The notes: a model not told the origin generated them from the sequence alone. Numbered from the stretch's first letter, positions 1 through 9,741 are shown. The stretch is DNA of 64,000 nucleotides from JAEXOD01 sp963667875 (GCA_963667875.2 CAXXGC010000009.1:769893-833892), one strand, 5' to 3'. Numbers and translations are program-made.

Positions 1-1
1 G

Positions 2-2167
2 GAAATTATAAGCAAACAGATGAAGATGCTTACGGTATCGGGGAAAACACATTTCGAATCGGTGCATTGCTGCAAAAACGGCAATGAATTTAATGTGGAG
101 ATTAATGCTCAGTATCTGCCTATTAATGACGGCCAATTTATTGTATTTTTACAAGATATTTCACAAAGAAAAAAACTTGAAGATACTCAACTATTTTTGC
201 TAAAATGCGGACAATTAGGTTCCGAAAATGGTTTTTTTGAGTCACTTGCAAAACATCTTTCAAAAGTATTAGATATGGATTATGTTTGTATTGATAAACT
301 TGTTGGAGATGGGTTGACAGCTCAAACAGTGGCTGTTTTTAATGATGGAAATTTTGACCCTAATTGTACTTATACACTTAAAGATACACCATGTGGTGAT
401 GTTGTTGGAAAAACAATATGTTGTTTCCCAAAAAATGTTAGCAAGTTGTTTCCCAAAGATCAAGCATTACAAGAATTAAACGCGGATAGTTATGTTGGAA
501 CCACACTTTGGAGTAATGACGGGCAACCGATTGGTTTGATTGCTATTATTGGCCGAAAATCGCTTTCTAATCCGGAACTGGCAGCATCAATATTAAAACT
601 GGTTGCAATCCGCGCTGCCGGTGAACTTGAGCGTTTAAAATATGAAGAAGAACTACAGGAAAGTGAAGAACGTTATCGAAAAGCCCAGCAAATTGGACAT
701 GTTGGAAGCTGGGAATATAATATTAAAGATGATACGTTTTGGGGTTCTGATGAAGGAAAACGTATATACGGTTTTAATCTCAAATCGGATATATTTACTG
801 CTGAAGAAGTAACAAACTGTATAATTGAAAAAGAAAGAGTTAATCAAACACTTGTTGATCTCATAGAAAAAAACAAACCGTATAATATTGAATTCGAAAT
901 TCGTCCTATTAATTCCTCCGAAACAAAGACAATCCATTCAATTGCTGAATTATTGAGAGATGAAAACGGCAACCCAATTAAGGTAACCGGTGTACTACAT
1001 GATATAACCGATAGGAAACTGGCTGAAGGAGCGTTACGGAAAAGCGAGGAACAATTCAAACATCTTGTGTGGGATATGCAGGTTGGTGTTCTTCTTCAAG
1101 GCCCTAATTCCGAAATAATAATGAGTAATCCCAAAGCTTTGGAATTATTAGGCCTTACCGAGGATCAACTGTTAGGGAAAACTTCATTTGATCCCGATTG
1201 GAATGTTATTCACGAAAACGGGTCGCCATTTCCGGGAAACACACATCCGGTTCCGCAAGCAATTGCTTTGGGTCGACCTGTTCAAAATGTAATAATGGGT
1301 GTCTATCGCCCTAATTCGAAAGATCGTGTTTGGTTATTAGTTGATGCTATTCCAAGAATTAATCCCGACGGGACAGTTCTTCATGTTATCTGTACATTTA
1401 TTGATATTTCCAAACGTAAACATGCCGAATTAATTATTAAGCAGCAGAACACAAAATTGCATGAGATAAATGCAACTAAGGACAAATTTTTATCAATAAT
1501 AGCACATGACTTAAAAAGTCCTTTTCAGGGATTCCTTGGGATGACACAAATACTTGCTGAAGAAACTAATTCATTTACTTTAGATGAGTTATCAACTATA
1601 ACCAAAGATATGCATAATAGTGCTGCTAATCTTTATAAACTTTTGGAAAATTTATTAACATGGGCACAACTTCAAAAGGGAACTATTAAGTTTAATCCAA
1701 CTGAACTTGATTTGTCAGTCCTTGTTGCACATAATGTTGAAATTATTAATGACAGAGCAATTCAAAAAGGTATTAATATTATAAATGAAATTAGCGGGAA
1801 TTGGATTGCTTTTGCTGATGAAAAAATGATTGATTCTATATTAAGAAATTTATTATCTAACGCAATAAAATTCACAAGTCGTAACGGTAAAATTGTTCTA
1901 AAAGCCCAAAAAGATGTAAAACTTTTTATTCAAATATCTATCTCAGATACCGGAGTTGGTCTTTCGGAAGGGGATTGCGGAAAATTATTTAAAATTGAAG
2001 AAAAGGTACGCAGATCCGGAACCGAGGGAGAAGCAAGTACGGGTTTGGGTTTATTGTTATGTAAAGAATTTGTAAACAAAAATGGAGGCGAAATTTGGGT
2101 GGAAAGCCAGGAAGATATTGGCAGTACTTTTTATTTTACTGTGCCAATTACACCATCCTCAAATTAA
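2..2167 (+). CDS. PAS/GAF sensor histidine kinase, 5' end outside window
   Basis: Sensor histidine kinase of a two-component system. The frame is open to the window edge and the first residues look like the end of a PAS domain, so the ATG at 20 is probably internal and the gene begins upstream. Counting from that ATG, a GAF domain spans about 55-210 and two PAS domains about 215-335 and 340-465, each ending in the DIT/DIS-R-K type of C-cap. A HisKA dimerisation domain follows with the phospho-acceptor in AHDLKSPFQG (His496). The HATPase domain has an N-box (NLLSNAIKF), a D-box (DTGVGL) and a glycine-rich lid. No membrane segment is visible in this part. No response regulator lies next to it, so its partner is unknown. 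The family call is secure; the ligand is not known. Confidence 0.9.
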   Translation, partial: EIISKQMKMLTVSGKTHFESVHCCKNGNEFNVEINAQYLPINDGQFIVFLQDISQRKKLEDTQLFLLKCGQLGSENGFFESLAKHLSKVLDMDYVCIDKLVGDGLTAQTVAVFNDGNFDPNCTYTLKDTPCGDVVGKTICCFPKNVSKLFPKDQALQELNADSYVGTTLWSNDGQPIGLIAIIGRKSLSNPELAASILKLVAIRAAGELERLKYEEELQESEERYRKAQQIGHVGSWEYNIKDDTFWGSDEGKRIYGFNLKSDIFTAEEVTNCIIEKERVNQTLVDLIEKNKPYNIEFEIRPINSSETKTIHSIAELLRDENGNPIKVTGVLHDITDRKLAEGALRKSEEQFKHLVWDMQVGVLLQGPNSEIIMSNPKALELLGLTEDQLLGKTSFDPDWNVIHENGSPFPGNTHPVPQAIALGRPVQNVIMGVYRPNSKDRVWLLVDAIPRINPDGTVLHVICTFIDISKRKHAELIIKQQNTKLHEINATKDKFLSIIAHDLKSPFQGFLGMTQILAEETNSFTLDELSTITKDMHNSAANLYKLLENLLTWAQLQKGTIKFNPTELDLSVLVAHNVEIINDRAIQKGINIINEISGNWIAFADEKMIDSILRNLLSNAIKFTSRNGKIVLKAQKDVKLFIQISISDTGVGLSEGDCGKLFKIEEKVRRSGTEGEASTGLGLLLCKEFVNKNGGEIWVESQEDIGSTFYFTVPITPSSN

Positions 2168-2238
2168 ATTAAGTGTGCGTTTCGTTAAATTTATTTATTT
2201 ATCTTTGACAAATAGTTTTATGATCTAATCTGATTCAA

Positions 2239-2604
2239 ATGAATATAAGAATAAAGTATATTTTACCTTTTATTTTAGGGTTTATTGGAATGATAATTTG
2301 CCATGTCGGGTTATTTCTTTGCTGGCAAGCGGGAATAAAATTTATGGTTTACATTATTGTGTATCCGGTTGTGTATTCGATCATGACAATCATTTTAACA
2401 ATTCGCAATTACAAGTTGTGGTTTACAAATGCCTTATATATCTGTCTGATTCCATTTTTATATTGGTATTATCTATTGTTTACAGAAGATAAATTAAATG
2501 TTTATAGTGCTAATATTTATAATTATTCGGAGATGTCAATAATAATATTGTTTACTTTTGGACTTTCAGTTTTAGTATCATTTATTGCTAAAAAAACCAA
2601 ATAA
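2239..2604 (+). CDS. small four-helix membrane protein, unknown function
   Basis: A 121-residue protein made almost entirely of four hydrophobic stretches, at about residues 7-27, 34-54, 60-80 and 95-115, with a basic C-terminus. I recognise no family motif. It lies 6 bp before an alpha/beta hydrolase gene on the same strand, so the two are probably co-transcribed. A shorter frame inside it is a shadow. The hydrophobic periodicity and AT-rich codon use match neighbouring real genes, which is why it is called coding. Confidence 0.6.
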   Translation: MNIRIKYILPFILGFIGMIICHVGLFLCWQAGIKFMVYIIVYPVVYSIMTIILTIRNYKLWFTNALYICLIPFLYWYYLLFTEDKLNVYSANIYNYSEMSIIILFTFGLSVLVSFIAKKTK

Positions 2605-2610
2605 TATATT

Positions 2611-3384
2611 ATGAAACTTAGACCGGGTTTATCAGACTATTTTACAAATATCAGCAGTCAACAAATTCATTTTATATGCCGATATAATCCGAATTCTCAG
2701 GATGTAGTATTGTTTATTCATGGATTAGGCTGCTCATTAGATTCGTTTAGAAATGTTTTTGATAACAACTATTTCCCCCAAAAATCATTATTGTTAATAG
2801 ATTTGGTCGGGTTTGGGAAATCATCAAAAGCAGAAGAATTTTTATATACAATGGAAGCTCAGGCTTTAATAATTGGTGAATTATTATCAGAGCTGCCTAA
2901 GTGGAATATTCATATTGTGGCGCATAGTATGGGCGGTGCTATTGCTTTGTTGCTGCCGGCAAACATATTTACCCGTGTTTTATCCTTTGCAAATATTGAG
3001 GGAAATTTAATAAGTGATGACTGCGGTGCTTTAAGTCGAGGAATATCTTCTATACCGTATGCCGAATATAAAAATGATCTATTTCCTAAGCAATTAATCG
3101 AATTCAAAGGTCATCACCAGCTATGTTTTGGGGAAACTAATTCTTTTGTGGTTTACAAAAGCGCAAAATCATTGGTTGAGTGGTCGGATAGCGGTGAACT
3201 ATTTAAAAAATTTAGAAACCTTAATTGCAAAAAAAGCTATTTTTTTGGTCAAGAGAATAAAAAAATGCCAATATTAGAAAAACTTGATTTTACTGAAAAA
3301 ATTATAATTCCCAATAGCGGGCATGGGATGATGACTGAAAATCCAATCGATTTTTATAATAAACTTGAAAAGTTTATTAATTGA
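2611..3384 (+). CDS. alpha/beta-fold hydrolase
   Basis: A 257-residue serine hydrolase of the alpha/beta-hydrolase fold. The oxyanion-hole segment HGLGCSLDSF comes early (about residues 34-43). The nucleophile elbow is AHSMGG (about 104-109), with Ser as the likely nucleophile. A C-terminal NSGHGMMTENP segment supplies the catalytic His in the position typical of this family. There is no signal peptide, so it is probably cytoplasmic. The substrate cannot be read from the sequence; esterase-like and C-C hydrolase-like enzymes share these motifs. It sits 6 bp after a small membrane protein gene and probably forms a two-gene unit with it. Confidence 0.8.
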   Translation: MKLRPGLSDYFTNISSQQIHFICRYNPNSQDVVLFIHGLGCSLDSFRNVFDNNYFPQKSLLLIDLVGFGKSSKAEEFLYTMEAQALIIGELLSELPKWNIHIVAHSMGGAIALLLPANIFTRVLSFANIEGNLISDDCGALSRGISSIPYAEYKNDLFPKQLIEFKGHHQLCFGETNSFVVYKSAKSLVEWSDSGELFKKFRNLNCKKSYFFGQENKKMPILEKLDFTEKIIIPNSGHGMMTENPIDFYNKLEKFIN

Positions 3385-3549
3385 TTGTAATATCATTATT
3401 CGGATTTTATTTTATACACGGATTACTAAGACGAAAAATTTTGAAAATGATATCTAAGATATTTCATTATAAATTGTTATGTTTTTAAATACTATTAGCG
3501 GATGATAAAGTAAGCTGTAAAATACTTTTTTGAAAAGTTATTATATTTA

Positions 3550-4419
3550 TTGATGAAAAATTACATTTATAAAATGTTTTGGTTTTACTTTATAGCAATA
3601 GTCTTTTCGTGGACATTGTTTGTAATTACCGATTTTTGGTTAATACCAAAATATGCGCAAACAAAGTTTGTAATGTTAATTGCTTTATATGGGCATCTGC
3701 TTGCAATGATAGGGCCGATGCTTGCGGGAATTATAATTATAAAATTATGTAATAAAGGTAAATTAATACCAATTAAATGGAATAATTTACATTATTACAT
3801 TTATTCTGTTTATGTTATGTTAATAATTTGGGTAATACCCGGATTTCTATTGTTATTGCTTTTTGGTGATTATTCCTTTAATACAAATTTTAATAAATTT
3901 GATATACTTTTTATTGTTTCATATTTATTGTTTGGTTGGTTTGCCGGAGTGGGTGAAGAATATGGATGGAGCGGTTACATTTTAGGTGAAATAACTGAAA
4001 AATTGAATAAAAGCAAAGCCATAATTATTTCAGGAACTTTAAGAGGATTATGGCATTTGCCATTATTAACTATCCCGGTAATACGACTGGTAATAGCAGG
4101 AAATAAATCAATTATTGGATTATTATTGTTAGTTCCTATCATTGCTCTTCAACTAATTATTTCAAATATATTTTTTGGTGCTTTATTTGGTGCTGTTTGG
4201 TACAAAACCAAAAGTATTCCATTACTTGGATGGATGCACTTTTTATTTGACTTGGGCCGTGATTTTACTCTATTATTTATAATTGGCTATGGCGGCAACT
4301 ATTGGTTTAAATTTGGCTGGAGTATGCCATTCACTTTTTTAGCTTATTTAGCGTTTGTTAAAATTTCAAAGGAAGACGGTTACAAAAACACCTGGGATGT
4401 ATTTAAGCGAAAAATGTAA
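3550..4419 (+). CDS. CPBP-family intramembrane metalloprotease homologue
   Basis: A 289-residue polytopic membrane protein with about eight hydrophobic segments. It has the CPBP (CAAX protease and bacteriocin-processing, Abi) motifs: a Glu-Glu pair at residues 136-137 within GVGEEYGWSGY, a second motif RGLWHLPLL with the metal-binding His, and a third GWMHFLFD containing His. The family usually has Arg after the Glu pair (EExxxR); here that position is Ser141. The glutamates and histidines are intact, so it may still be active, but the substitution is worth noting. Some members process prenylated or bacteriocin peptides; nothing nearby indicates the substrate. Confidence 0.8.
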   Translation: MMKNYIYKMFWFYFIAIVFSWTLFVITDFWLIPKYAQTKFVMLIALYGHLLAMIGPMLAGIIIIKLCNKGKLIPIKWNNLHYYIYSVYVMLIIWVIPGFLLLLLFGDYSFNTNFNKFDILFIVSYLLFGWFAGVGEEYGWSGYILGEITEKLNKSKAIIISGTLRGLWHLPLLTIPVIRLVIAGNKSIIGLLLLVPIIALQLIISNIFFGALFGAVWYKTKSIPLLGWMHFLFDLGRDFTLLFIIGYGGNYWFKFGWSMPFTFLAYLAFVKISKEDGYKNTWDVFKRKM

Positions 4420-4571
4420 AAAAACATATTAAACAATAATAAAAACAACTGCTGAATAAACTAATATTTAAATAAAGCAATAAAATTAATATGTTTACTT
4501 ATTAAAAATATTATTCTGTAGATATATATATTATATTAAGAATTGCAAAATAAATAAGTGCGGATTAATCA

Positions 4572-4781
4572 ATGAAATCAACTGGTATATGCCCAAAATG
4601 TTCTTCTAAAAAATTAGCAATTATAAAAAGTGAATTTGGTACTTACAATCAAATAAAAATTGATAAATATGATTTGGTTAATTTAACCCGTTATATTTGT
4701 TCAACATGCGGTTATATTGAACAGTACGTTGCTGATGAAGAATCTTTAACTTATCTTCAAAAAAAAATAACCCTTAAATAA
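4572..4781 (+). CDS. small zinc-ribbon protein
   Basis: A 69-residue protein with two CxxC knuckles, Cys7/Cys10 and Cys43/Cys46, the arrangement of a short zinc ribbon. The second knuckle is CSTCGY, followed by a phrase typical of small bacterial zinc-ribbon proteins. It has no other domain and no membrane segment. It may bind nucleic acid or protein, but the function is unknown. It is followed 36 bp later by the HXXEE membrane protein gene on the same strand. Confidence 0.65.
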   Translation: MKSTGICPKCSSKKLAIIKSEFGTYNQIKIDKYDLVNLTRYICSTCGYIEQYVADEESLTYLQKKITLK

Positions 4782-4817
4782 GATTAAAAAAATTATTTAA
4801 CCCCAAGCAAAAGAATA

Positions 4818-5312
4818 ATGAATGATGTAATATTAATAACAGTAAAAATTCTTTTTTTACTCGGATTTAGTCTTCATAATTTGGAAGAAGCAATTTGGCT
4901 GCCCGAATGGTCAAAACACGCAAAAAAATATTCTGAACCGGTAGAAAAAAATAAATTTATTTTTGCCATAATTATAATAACCATAACAGGTTATTTAATT
5001 TCGTTATGCGATATACTTTTGGGTGCCCGCATAAATATTTTTTCGTATATATATATGGGTTTTATAGGTATGATGGGGCTTAACGCAATATTTCCTCATA
5101 TAATTGCAACATTTGTACTTAAAAAATATGCTCCCGGTTTGATAACAGGAGTTTTCTTAAATCTGCCTCTTTCAGTGATAATAATTGGTCAATATCTACA
5201 AAAAGGAATAAATATTTATTTATTGATAGTTTCTGTATTTTTAATGAGTGTTTTAACTTTATTAATGCTGAAATATTTATTTAATTTTGGCTCGAAATTT
5301 ATTAAATATTAG
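4818..5312 (+). CDS. HXXEE-domain membrane protein
   Basis: A 164-residue integral membrane protein with four to five hydrophobic helices. It has the family-defining motif His20-Asn-Leu-Glu23-Glu24 near the end of the first helix. The HXXEE family has no established biochemical role; the conserved His and Glu residues suggest metal binding or catalysis in the membrane (inference). The stop lies 7 bp before the preferred start of the AraC-type regulator gene, so the two are probably one transcript. Confidence 0.75.
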   Translation: MNDVILITVKILFLLGFSLHNLEEAIWLPEWSKHAKKYSEPVEKNKFIFAIIIITITGYLISLCDILLGARINIFSYIYMGFIGMMGLNAIFPHIIATFVLKKYAPGLITGVFLNLPLSVIIIGQYLQKGINIYLLIVSVFLMSVLTLLMLKYLFNFGSKFIKY

Positions 5313-5319
5313 AGTATTT

Positions 5320-6486
5320 ATGCCAAATTTTGTATCTGTAATCTTTGATTTTATAAATCAAGCCGGATTGATATTAGGTCTTTTTTTTGTGGTTATATTA
5401 AATAATAAAAGGAATAAACCTCAAAACAGAAGAGCAAATGTCATATTATCAATTCTTATTGTAATTTTATCCTTGAGTATTGTTCACTCGCTGTTAGCCG
5501 GTTCAAATATCGGTTTTTTTGAAGCAAGTCCATATCGGCTTAAAGAGCCATTTATTTTGCTTGTTGGTCCATTTCTATTTTTTTATGTTATGGAGTTAAC
5601 AAATAAAAATATGCAATATAAAAAAGCAGCAGATCATTGTATTCCTTTTATATTGTATTATGTAATTATAATTCCGGTTTATTTTGGGAAAAATCCTTAT
5701 TCAATATTTCTTAATGAGAATTCAAAAATAATCACTCAAATATTGTGGGTGTTTATAATTGGTCAATACAGCTATTATTATTTTTTAATTATTAGAATAT
5801 TAGATATTCATCGATCTGTAATTGAAACCGAATATTCAGCATCGGATAACCTTAGATTGTCTTGGGTGTCGCTTTTTATGAAAGTATTTTTGGGGTTGCT
5901 TATGGTGATATTGCTAATATTACCATTATTAATTCATACTGATAATTCCACACATCCCGATAAAATGATTACGCTGGCACTTTCGATTGCTATATTTATA
6001 TTGGGCTATAAAGGATTAATGCAAAAAGAAATATTTTCGGTACAAATACCGGAGAACGATGATGAAAAAGCCAAATTAGGCAAACAATTGGATAGTGTAA
6101 ATAATGAACAAAATATAACTCAAAACATTACAAATCCTGATTTAATTATACAAGTTAAAAATTATATTGCCGAAAAAAAACCATACTTAAATGAACAACT
6201 TACTTTAACACTGCTGGCCGGAGAATTAAAAATACCTCGAAATCAATTATCATATATTATTAATAATGATCTTGGCGAGAGCTTTTATTCGTTAATTAAT
6301 AAGTACAGAATTGAAGAAGTTAAAATGAAAATTTCCGATCCGGCAAATAACAACTATACAATACTTTCATTAGCGTATGATGCCGGTTTTCCATCGAAGT
6401 CGTCATTTAATAGCCTTTTTAAAAAATATACCGGGTTGACCCCTACAAAATACCGCGAAAACCTGACCGAAATGACCTCAAAATAA
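5320..6486 (+). CDS. membrane-anchored AraC-family transcriptional regulator
   Basis: A regulator with six to seven predicted N-terminal membrane helices (about residues 10-235), an acidic linker, and a C-terminal AraC-type double helix-turn-helix domain (about 285-385) that includes the second-helix signature AYDAGFPSKSSFNSLFKKYTG. I chose the ATG at 5320. An upstream in-frame TTG at 5287 would overlap the HXXEE gene by 26 bp and adds nothing recognisable. This layout is common in Bacteroidota and relatives, where the membrane part is thought to sense an external signal. A palindromic element lies 10-40 bp after its stop and just before the ABC exporter genes. That makes the exporter its likely target (inference). 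Confidence 0.85.
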   Translation: MPNFVSVIFDFINQAGLILGLFFVVILNNKRNKPQNRRANVILSILIVILSLSIVHSLLAGSNIGFFEASPYRLKEPFILLVGPFLFFYVMELTNKNMQYKKAADHCIPFILYYVIIIPVYFGKNPYSIFLNENSKIITQILWVFIIGQYSYYYFLIIRILDIHRSVIETEYSASDNLRLSWVSLFMKVFLGLLMVILLILPLLIHTDNSTHPDKMITLALSIAIFILGYKGLMQKEIFSVQIPENDDEKAKLGKQLDSVNNEQNITQNITNPDLIIQVKNYIAEKKPYLNEQLTLTLLAGELKIPRNQLSYIINNDLGESFYSLINKYRIEEVKMKISDPANNNYTILSLAYDAGFPSKSSFNSLFKKYTGLTPTKYRENLTEMTSK

Positions 6487-6495
6487 AAACTTGTA

Positions 6496-6526
6496 GTCCA
6501 AATGGGTACTTTTGGACGAAATACCC
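6496..6526. promoter_or_regulatory. interleaved inverted repeats, candidate operator of ABC exporter
   Basis: Two interlocking inverted repeats lie between the AraC-type regulator and the exporter operon: GTCCAAA (6496-6502) with TTTGGAC (6511-6517), and GGGTA (6504-6508) with TACCC (6522-6526). A TATAAT-like hexamer follows at about 6538. The placement suits a regulator-binding site or an attenuating hairpin. Which regulator binds is inference. Confidence 0.35.
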
Positions 6527-6576
6527 TTGTTAAAAGTTTATAATTGCATCACTTTTAATTAATCTAAGGAAAAAAG

Positions 6577-7308
6577 ATGCAAAAAAACGAATCTTTAATT
6601 GAGCTTAAAAATGTTATTAAATGTTTTAACGGCAGTATTCAAAAATTTACTGCACTTAATAATGTAAATATGGTAATAAAAAAGGGAGAGTTTGTAGTAC
6701 TTACCGGAAAATCAGGTAGTGGAAAATCGACACTATTAAATATGATATCGGGTATTGATGTGCCAACATCAGGACACATTATTGTTAATAACGTACCTTT
6801 ACATAATATGTCCGGTAATCAACTGGCAATTTGGCGCGGAACCAATATTGGTATAGTATTCCAGTTCTTTCAACTTCTCCCAACGTTGACAGTACTAGAA
6901 AATGTTATACTTCCAATGGAATTTGCAGGAATAATCCCGATTTCGCAACAACGCAAAAGGGGGATAGAATTGCTTGAATCGGTTGGATTGCAAAATCAAT
7001 TAAACAAATATCCAAATCTCCTTTCGGGAGGCGAAAAACAACGAGTTGCTATTGCACGGTCGCTTGCTAATAACCCAAAGATAATTGTTGCCGATGAACC
7101 AACCGGCAACCTTGATTCCTTTAATGCCGAGATAATATATGATCTGTTTAATTTTTTAAACCAACAAGGTAAAACAATAATATATGTAACACATGATAGA
7201 AATATAAACTTAAATTATACAAGAATAGTAAAACTTGTTGATGGGCAAATAGACGAAATTATAATTAATGAGGAAAGTCAATTTAATAATACCGGGGTTA
7301 GTTTATGA
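6577..7308 (+). CDS. ABC transporter ATP-binding subunit, MacB/LolD type
   Basis: A 243-residue ABC ATPase. Visible motifs are Walker A GKSGSGKST (about 44-52), the Q-loop in FQFFQLLPTLTV, the signature LSGGEKQR (about 149-156), Walker B IIVADEP followed by TGNLD, and the switch His in YVTHDR. The TGNLD motif and overall length are typical of the MacB/LolD/FtsE subgroup, which works with FtsX-like permeases in export, lipoprotein release or antimicrobial-peptide resistance. It overlaps the permease gene by 4 bp (ATGA), which indicates translational coupling. A clear AAGGAAAAAAG ribosome-binding region precedes the ATG. Confidence 0.93.
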   Translation: MQKNESLIELKNVIKCFNGSIQKFTALNNVNMVIKKGEFVVLTGKSGSGKSTLLNMISGIDVPTSGHIIVNNVPLHNMSGNQLAIWRGTNIGIVFQFFQLLPTLTVLENVILPMEFAGIIPISQQRKRGIELLESVGLQNQLNKYPNLLSGGEKQRVAIARSLANNPKIIVADEPTGNLDSFNAEIIYDLFNFLNQQGKTIIYVTHDRNINLNYTRIVKLVDGQIDEIIINEESQFNNTGVSL

Positions 7309-9668
7309 TCAACAAGGTTAGTTTTCAAAAAATAGTTAGGGACCTTTTGCTTGAAAAAAATCGTACTCTAATTGTACTTGCTTCCATAATTTTGGGAGTC
7401 TTCAGCGCAACAATGATGTCCACGGCTTACAGTCTTTTGCAAAAAAATCTTCAAGCTAATTATTTAAATACTAAACCCGCATCGTTTACAATTATAGGAA
7501 ATAATATAAATAAAGATATTCTCGGTAATCAAAAAAATGTTGATTATGTTGAAGAAAGACAAAAAATAGTTGGACGGATAAAACTTGCGGATAATAGGTG
7601 GATGCCAGTTTGGTTGTTTGTTGTTGATGATTTTACTAAAATGAATATAAATGTGTTTACTTTGGAAAAAGGGGAATTTCCGCAAGATTCCTCTCAAATT
7701 GTGTTTGAGCGTACCGGATTACGTGTTATGAATTGTAACCCCGGACAAAACATAATTGTAAATTTGACGGAAAATAATCAAAACAAATTACATGTAAGCG
7801 GAATAGTTCACGATCCGGGACAAGCACCTTCCTGGATGGAAGGGGTAATGTTTGGTTATGTCCAAAAATCTTTCTTAAAAAATGCCGGTCTTTCAGCAAC
7901 TAAACAGGAAATTAAAGTAATCGTTTCCGGGAAAAAGTTTGAATTAAAACATATATCAAATGTGCTAATAGATACAAAAAGGGTTATTCAGCAAAACGGA
8001 GGGGTTATTGAACGTACAGAAATTTTACCGCCGGGCAAACATATTCATCAATCGCAGATGAATTCGTTAATGTTTTTATTAGGGATGTTTGGTTTATTAA
8101 CATTGTTTTTAAGCTGTTTTTTAATTATCACTCTTATTTCCGCTATGATGGCACGTCAAAAGCAGCAAATTGGTATTATGAAAGCAGTTGGAGCATCAAC
8201 CGCAAGGATTACCATAATGTATTTAAGTATTGTTGTTATAATGGCATTATTTGCGTCTTTAATTGCTTTGCCGGTGGGTTATTATGCGGGATTAGTTTAT
8301 TCGCGGTTTACTGCGTCAATGCTTAATTTTATAATAATTGATTCAACCCTATCGGTTTATTTGCTAATTGCACAAGCTGCAATGGGTTTATTATTTTCAT
8401 TATTAATTACTTGCATTCCGATTTATTTATGGGGGAAAATATCCGTTTATGAAGCTTTTAATGGAGAGGGTACAACCAAAATAAAAAATAATGGTTTAAC
8501 TTTAATTGACAAGTTAAAAATTTCAAACACATTAAAGTATGCCATAAGAAACGCAGTTCGTAAAAAGGTGCGTCTTGCGCTTACACTAATTACTATGACA
8601 CTTGCCGGAGCATTTTTGATTACCGCATTTAATATTCAATCGTCAACTGATTACACAATAGCAAAAAATTTTGATAACCAGAAGTATGATATCTCTGTTA
8701 AGTTAGAGCGAAATTATCAAAATAAGCTGTTAATAAACGAATGTAAAGCAATTAATGAAATTAAAGATATAACTTTTGAGCAAACAGCAAATGCTGTTAT
8801 TATTGATAAAAACGGGTTAGATGGTGTTCCTGTTAAATTAAAAGCAATAAATCCCCAATCATCATTTTATAACCCAAATTTAACAAATGGAAACTGGTTG
8901 AAAAAAACAGGAAACGGGGTTGTTATTAATCATGAACTCGCAGCTCGTTATCCGGGGCTAAAAATTAATGACACATTATTAGTAAAATTTGATAATGTTG
9001 TAAAAAGAGTACCTGTTATTGGAATAGTGAAAGAGTTATTTACACAAGCCTCATTTTATATGAATCTGGATTATTTTCAATCAATTGCGAAAAATAGAAA
9101 TATTACAAACTCGATATTAATATCTTTAAATAAAAAAGAAAATATAAACGACAATATTATTAGTCAAAAAATCGAAAAAGAATTTAACAAAAAGGGAGTT
9201 ATAATTTCGGATCTTATGTTAAAAAGCAACTATAAAAACAGGGTTGTTGATCATTTGATTATTATTACAAGAATGCTTATTACAATTACATTTTTGCTGA
9301 TAATTGTAGGCGGTCTTGGATTAATAATAACTACCGGAATTAACGTTATGGAAAGAAAACGCGAATTAGGTATACTTCGAGCAATTGGTGTTTCAGATAA
9401 AGTGTTATATAAAATTTTCCTTTATGAGGGAGTTATTATTGGAATAATTACGTGGCTGTTTTCTGTTATTATAGCGGTTCCGTTAAGTTATTATTTAGGA
9501 AATAAATTTTTTATTATATTTTTTGAATCAACAATTGATTTTAAAATCTCACAACACGGGTTTTTATTGTGGGGAATAATAGTGGTCGTTTTAAGCGGAA
9601 TAGCAGTATTAATTCCGGCTAAAAACACAATTAAACTAACAGTAAATCAAACTTTGGTTTATGAATAG
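7305..9668 (+). CDS. ABC transporter permease with two FtsX domains
   Basis: A 787-residue permease paired with the upstream ATPase. It has an N-terminal helix (about 15-35), a long extracytoplasmic domain, and a first FtsX core of three to four helices (about 255-385) with MMARQKQQIGIMKAVGAS. A second N-terminal-type helix lies at about 430-450, followed by another periplasmic domain and a second FtsX core (about 655-780) with MERKRELGILRAIGVS. This duplicated layout matches the large LolCE/DevC-like or lantibiotic-type permeases rather than single-FtsX MacB. The substrate is unknown. Efflux of a peptide, lipid or lipoprotein under control of the adjacent AraC protein is a reasonable guess. 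Confidence 0.9.
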   Translation: MINKVSFQKIVRDLLLEKNRTLIVLASIILGVFSATMMSTAYSLLQKNLQANYLNTKPASFTIIGNNINKDILGNQKNVDYVEERQKIVGRIKLADNRWMPVWLFVVDDFTKMNINVFTLEKGEFPQDSSQIVFERTGLRVMNCNPGQNIIVNLTENNQNKLHVSGIVHDPGQAPSWMEGVMFGYVQKSFLKNAGLSATKQEIKVIVSGKKFELKHISNVLIDTKRVIQQNGGVIERTEILPPGKHIHQSQMNSLMFLLGMFGLLTLFLSCFLIITLISAMMARQKQQIGIMKAVGASTARITIMYLSIVVIMALFASLIALPVGYYAGLVYSRFTASMLNFIIIDSTLSVYLLIAQAAMGLLFSLLITCIPIYLWGKISVYEAFNGEGTTKIKNNGLTLIDKLKISNTLKYAIRNAVRKKVRLALTLITMTLAGAFLITAFNIQSSTDYTIAKNFDNQKYDISVKLERNYQNKLLINECKAINEIKDITFEQTANAVIIDKNGLDGVPVKLKAINPQSSFYNPNLTNGNWLKKTGNGVVINHELAARYPGLKINDTLLVKFDNVVKRVPVIGIVKELFTQASFYMNLDYFQSIAKNRNITNSILISLNKKENINDNIISQKIEKEFNKKGVIISDLMLKSNYKNRVVDHLIIITRMLITITFLLIIVGGLGLIITTGINVMERKRELGILRAIGVSDKVLYKIFLYEGVIIGIITWLFSVIIAVPLSYYLGNKFFIIFFESTIDFKISQHGFLLWGIIVVVLSGIAVLIPAKNTIKLTVNQTLVYE

Positions 9669-9718
9669 GAAGAATTATGTTTGTATAAAATTATAATTGT
9701 TAAACTTACGCTTATTCT

Positions 9719-9741
9719 CCCGCAAAAGCGGGTGGGTTTTT
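9719..9741 (+). terminator. hairpin terminator of ABC exporter operon
   Basis: The stem CCCGC (9719-9723) pairs with GCGGG (9728-9732) around an AAAA loop and is followed by a short T-run at 9737-9741, 50 bp after the permease stop. The remainder of the 305-bp gap to the next gene is AT-rich leader without other recognisable content. Confidence 0.55.

Noticed and set aside
5287..5319. TTG start for the AraC-type regulator
   Set aside because: It overlaps the previous gene by 26 bp and adds 11 residues without features; the ATG at 5320 gives a normal membrane-helix start.
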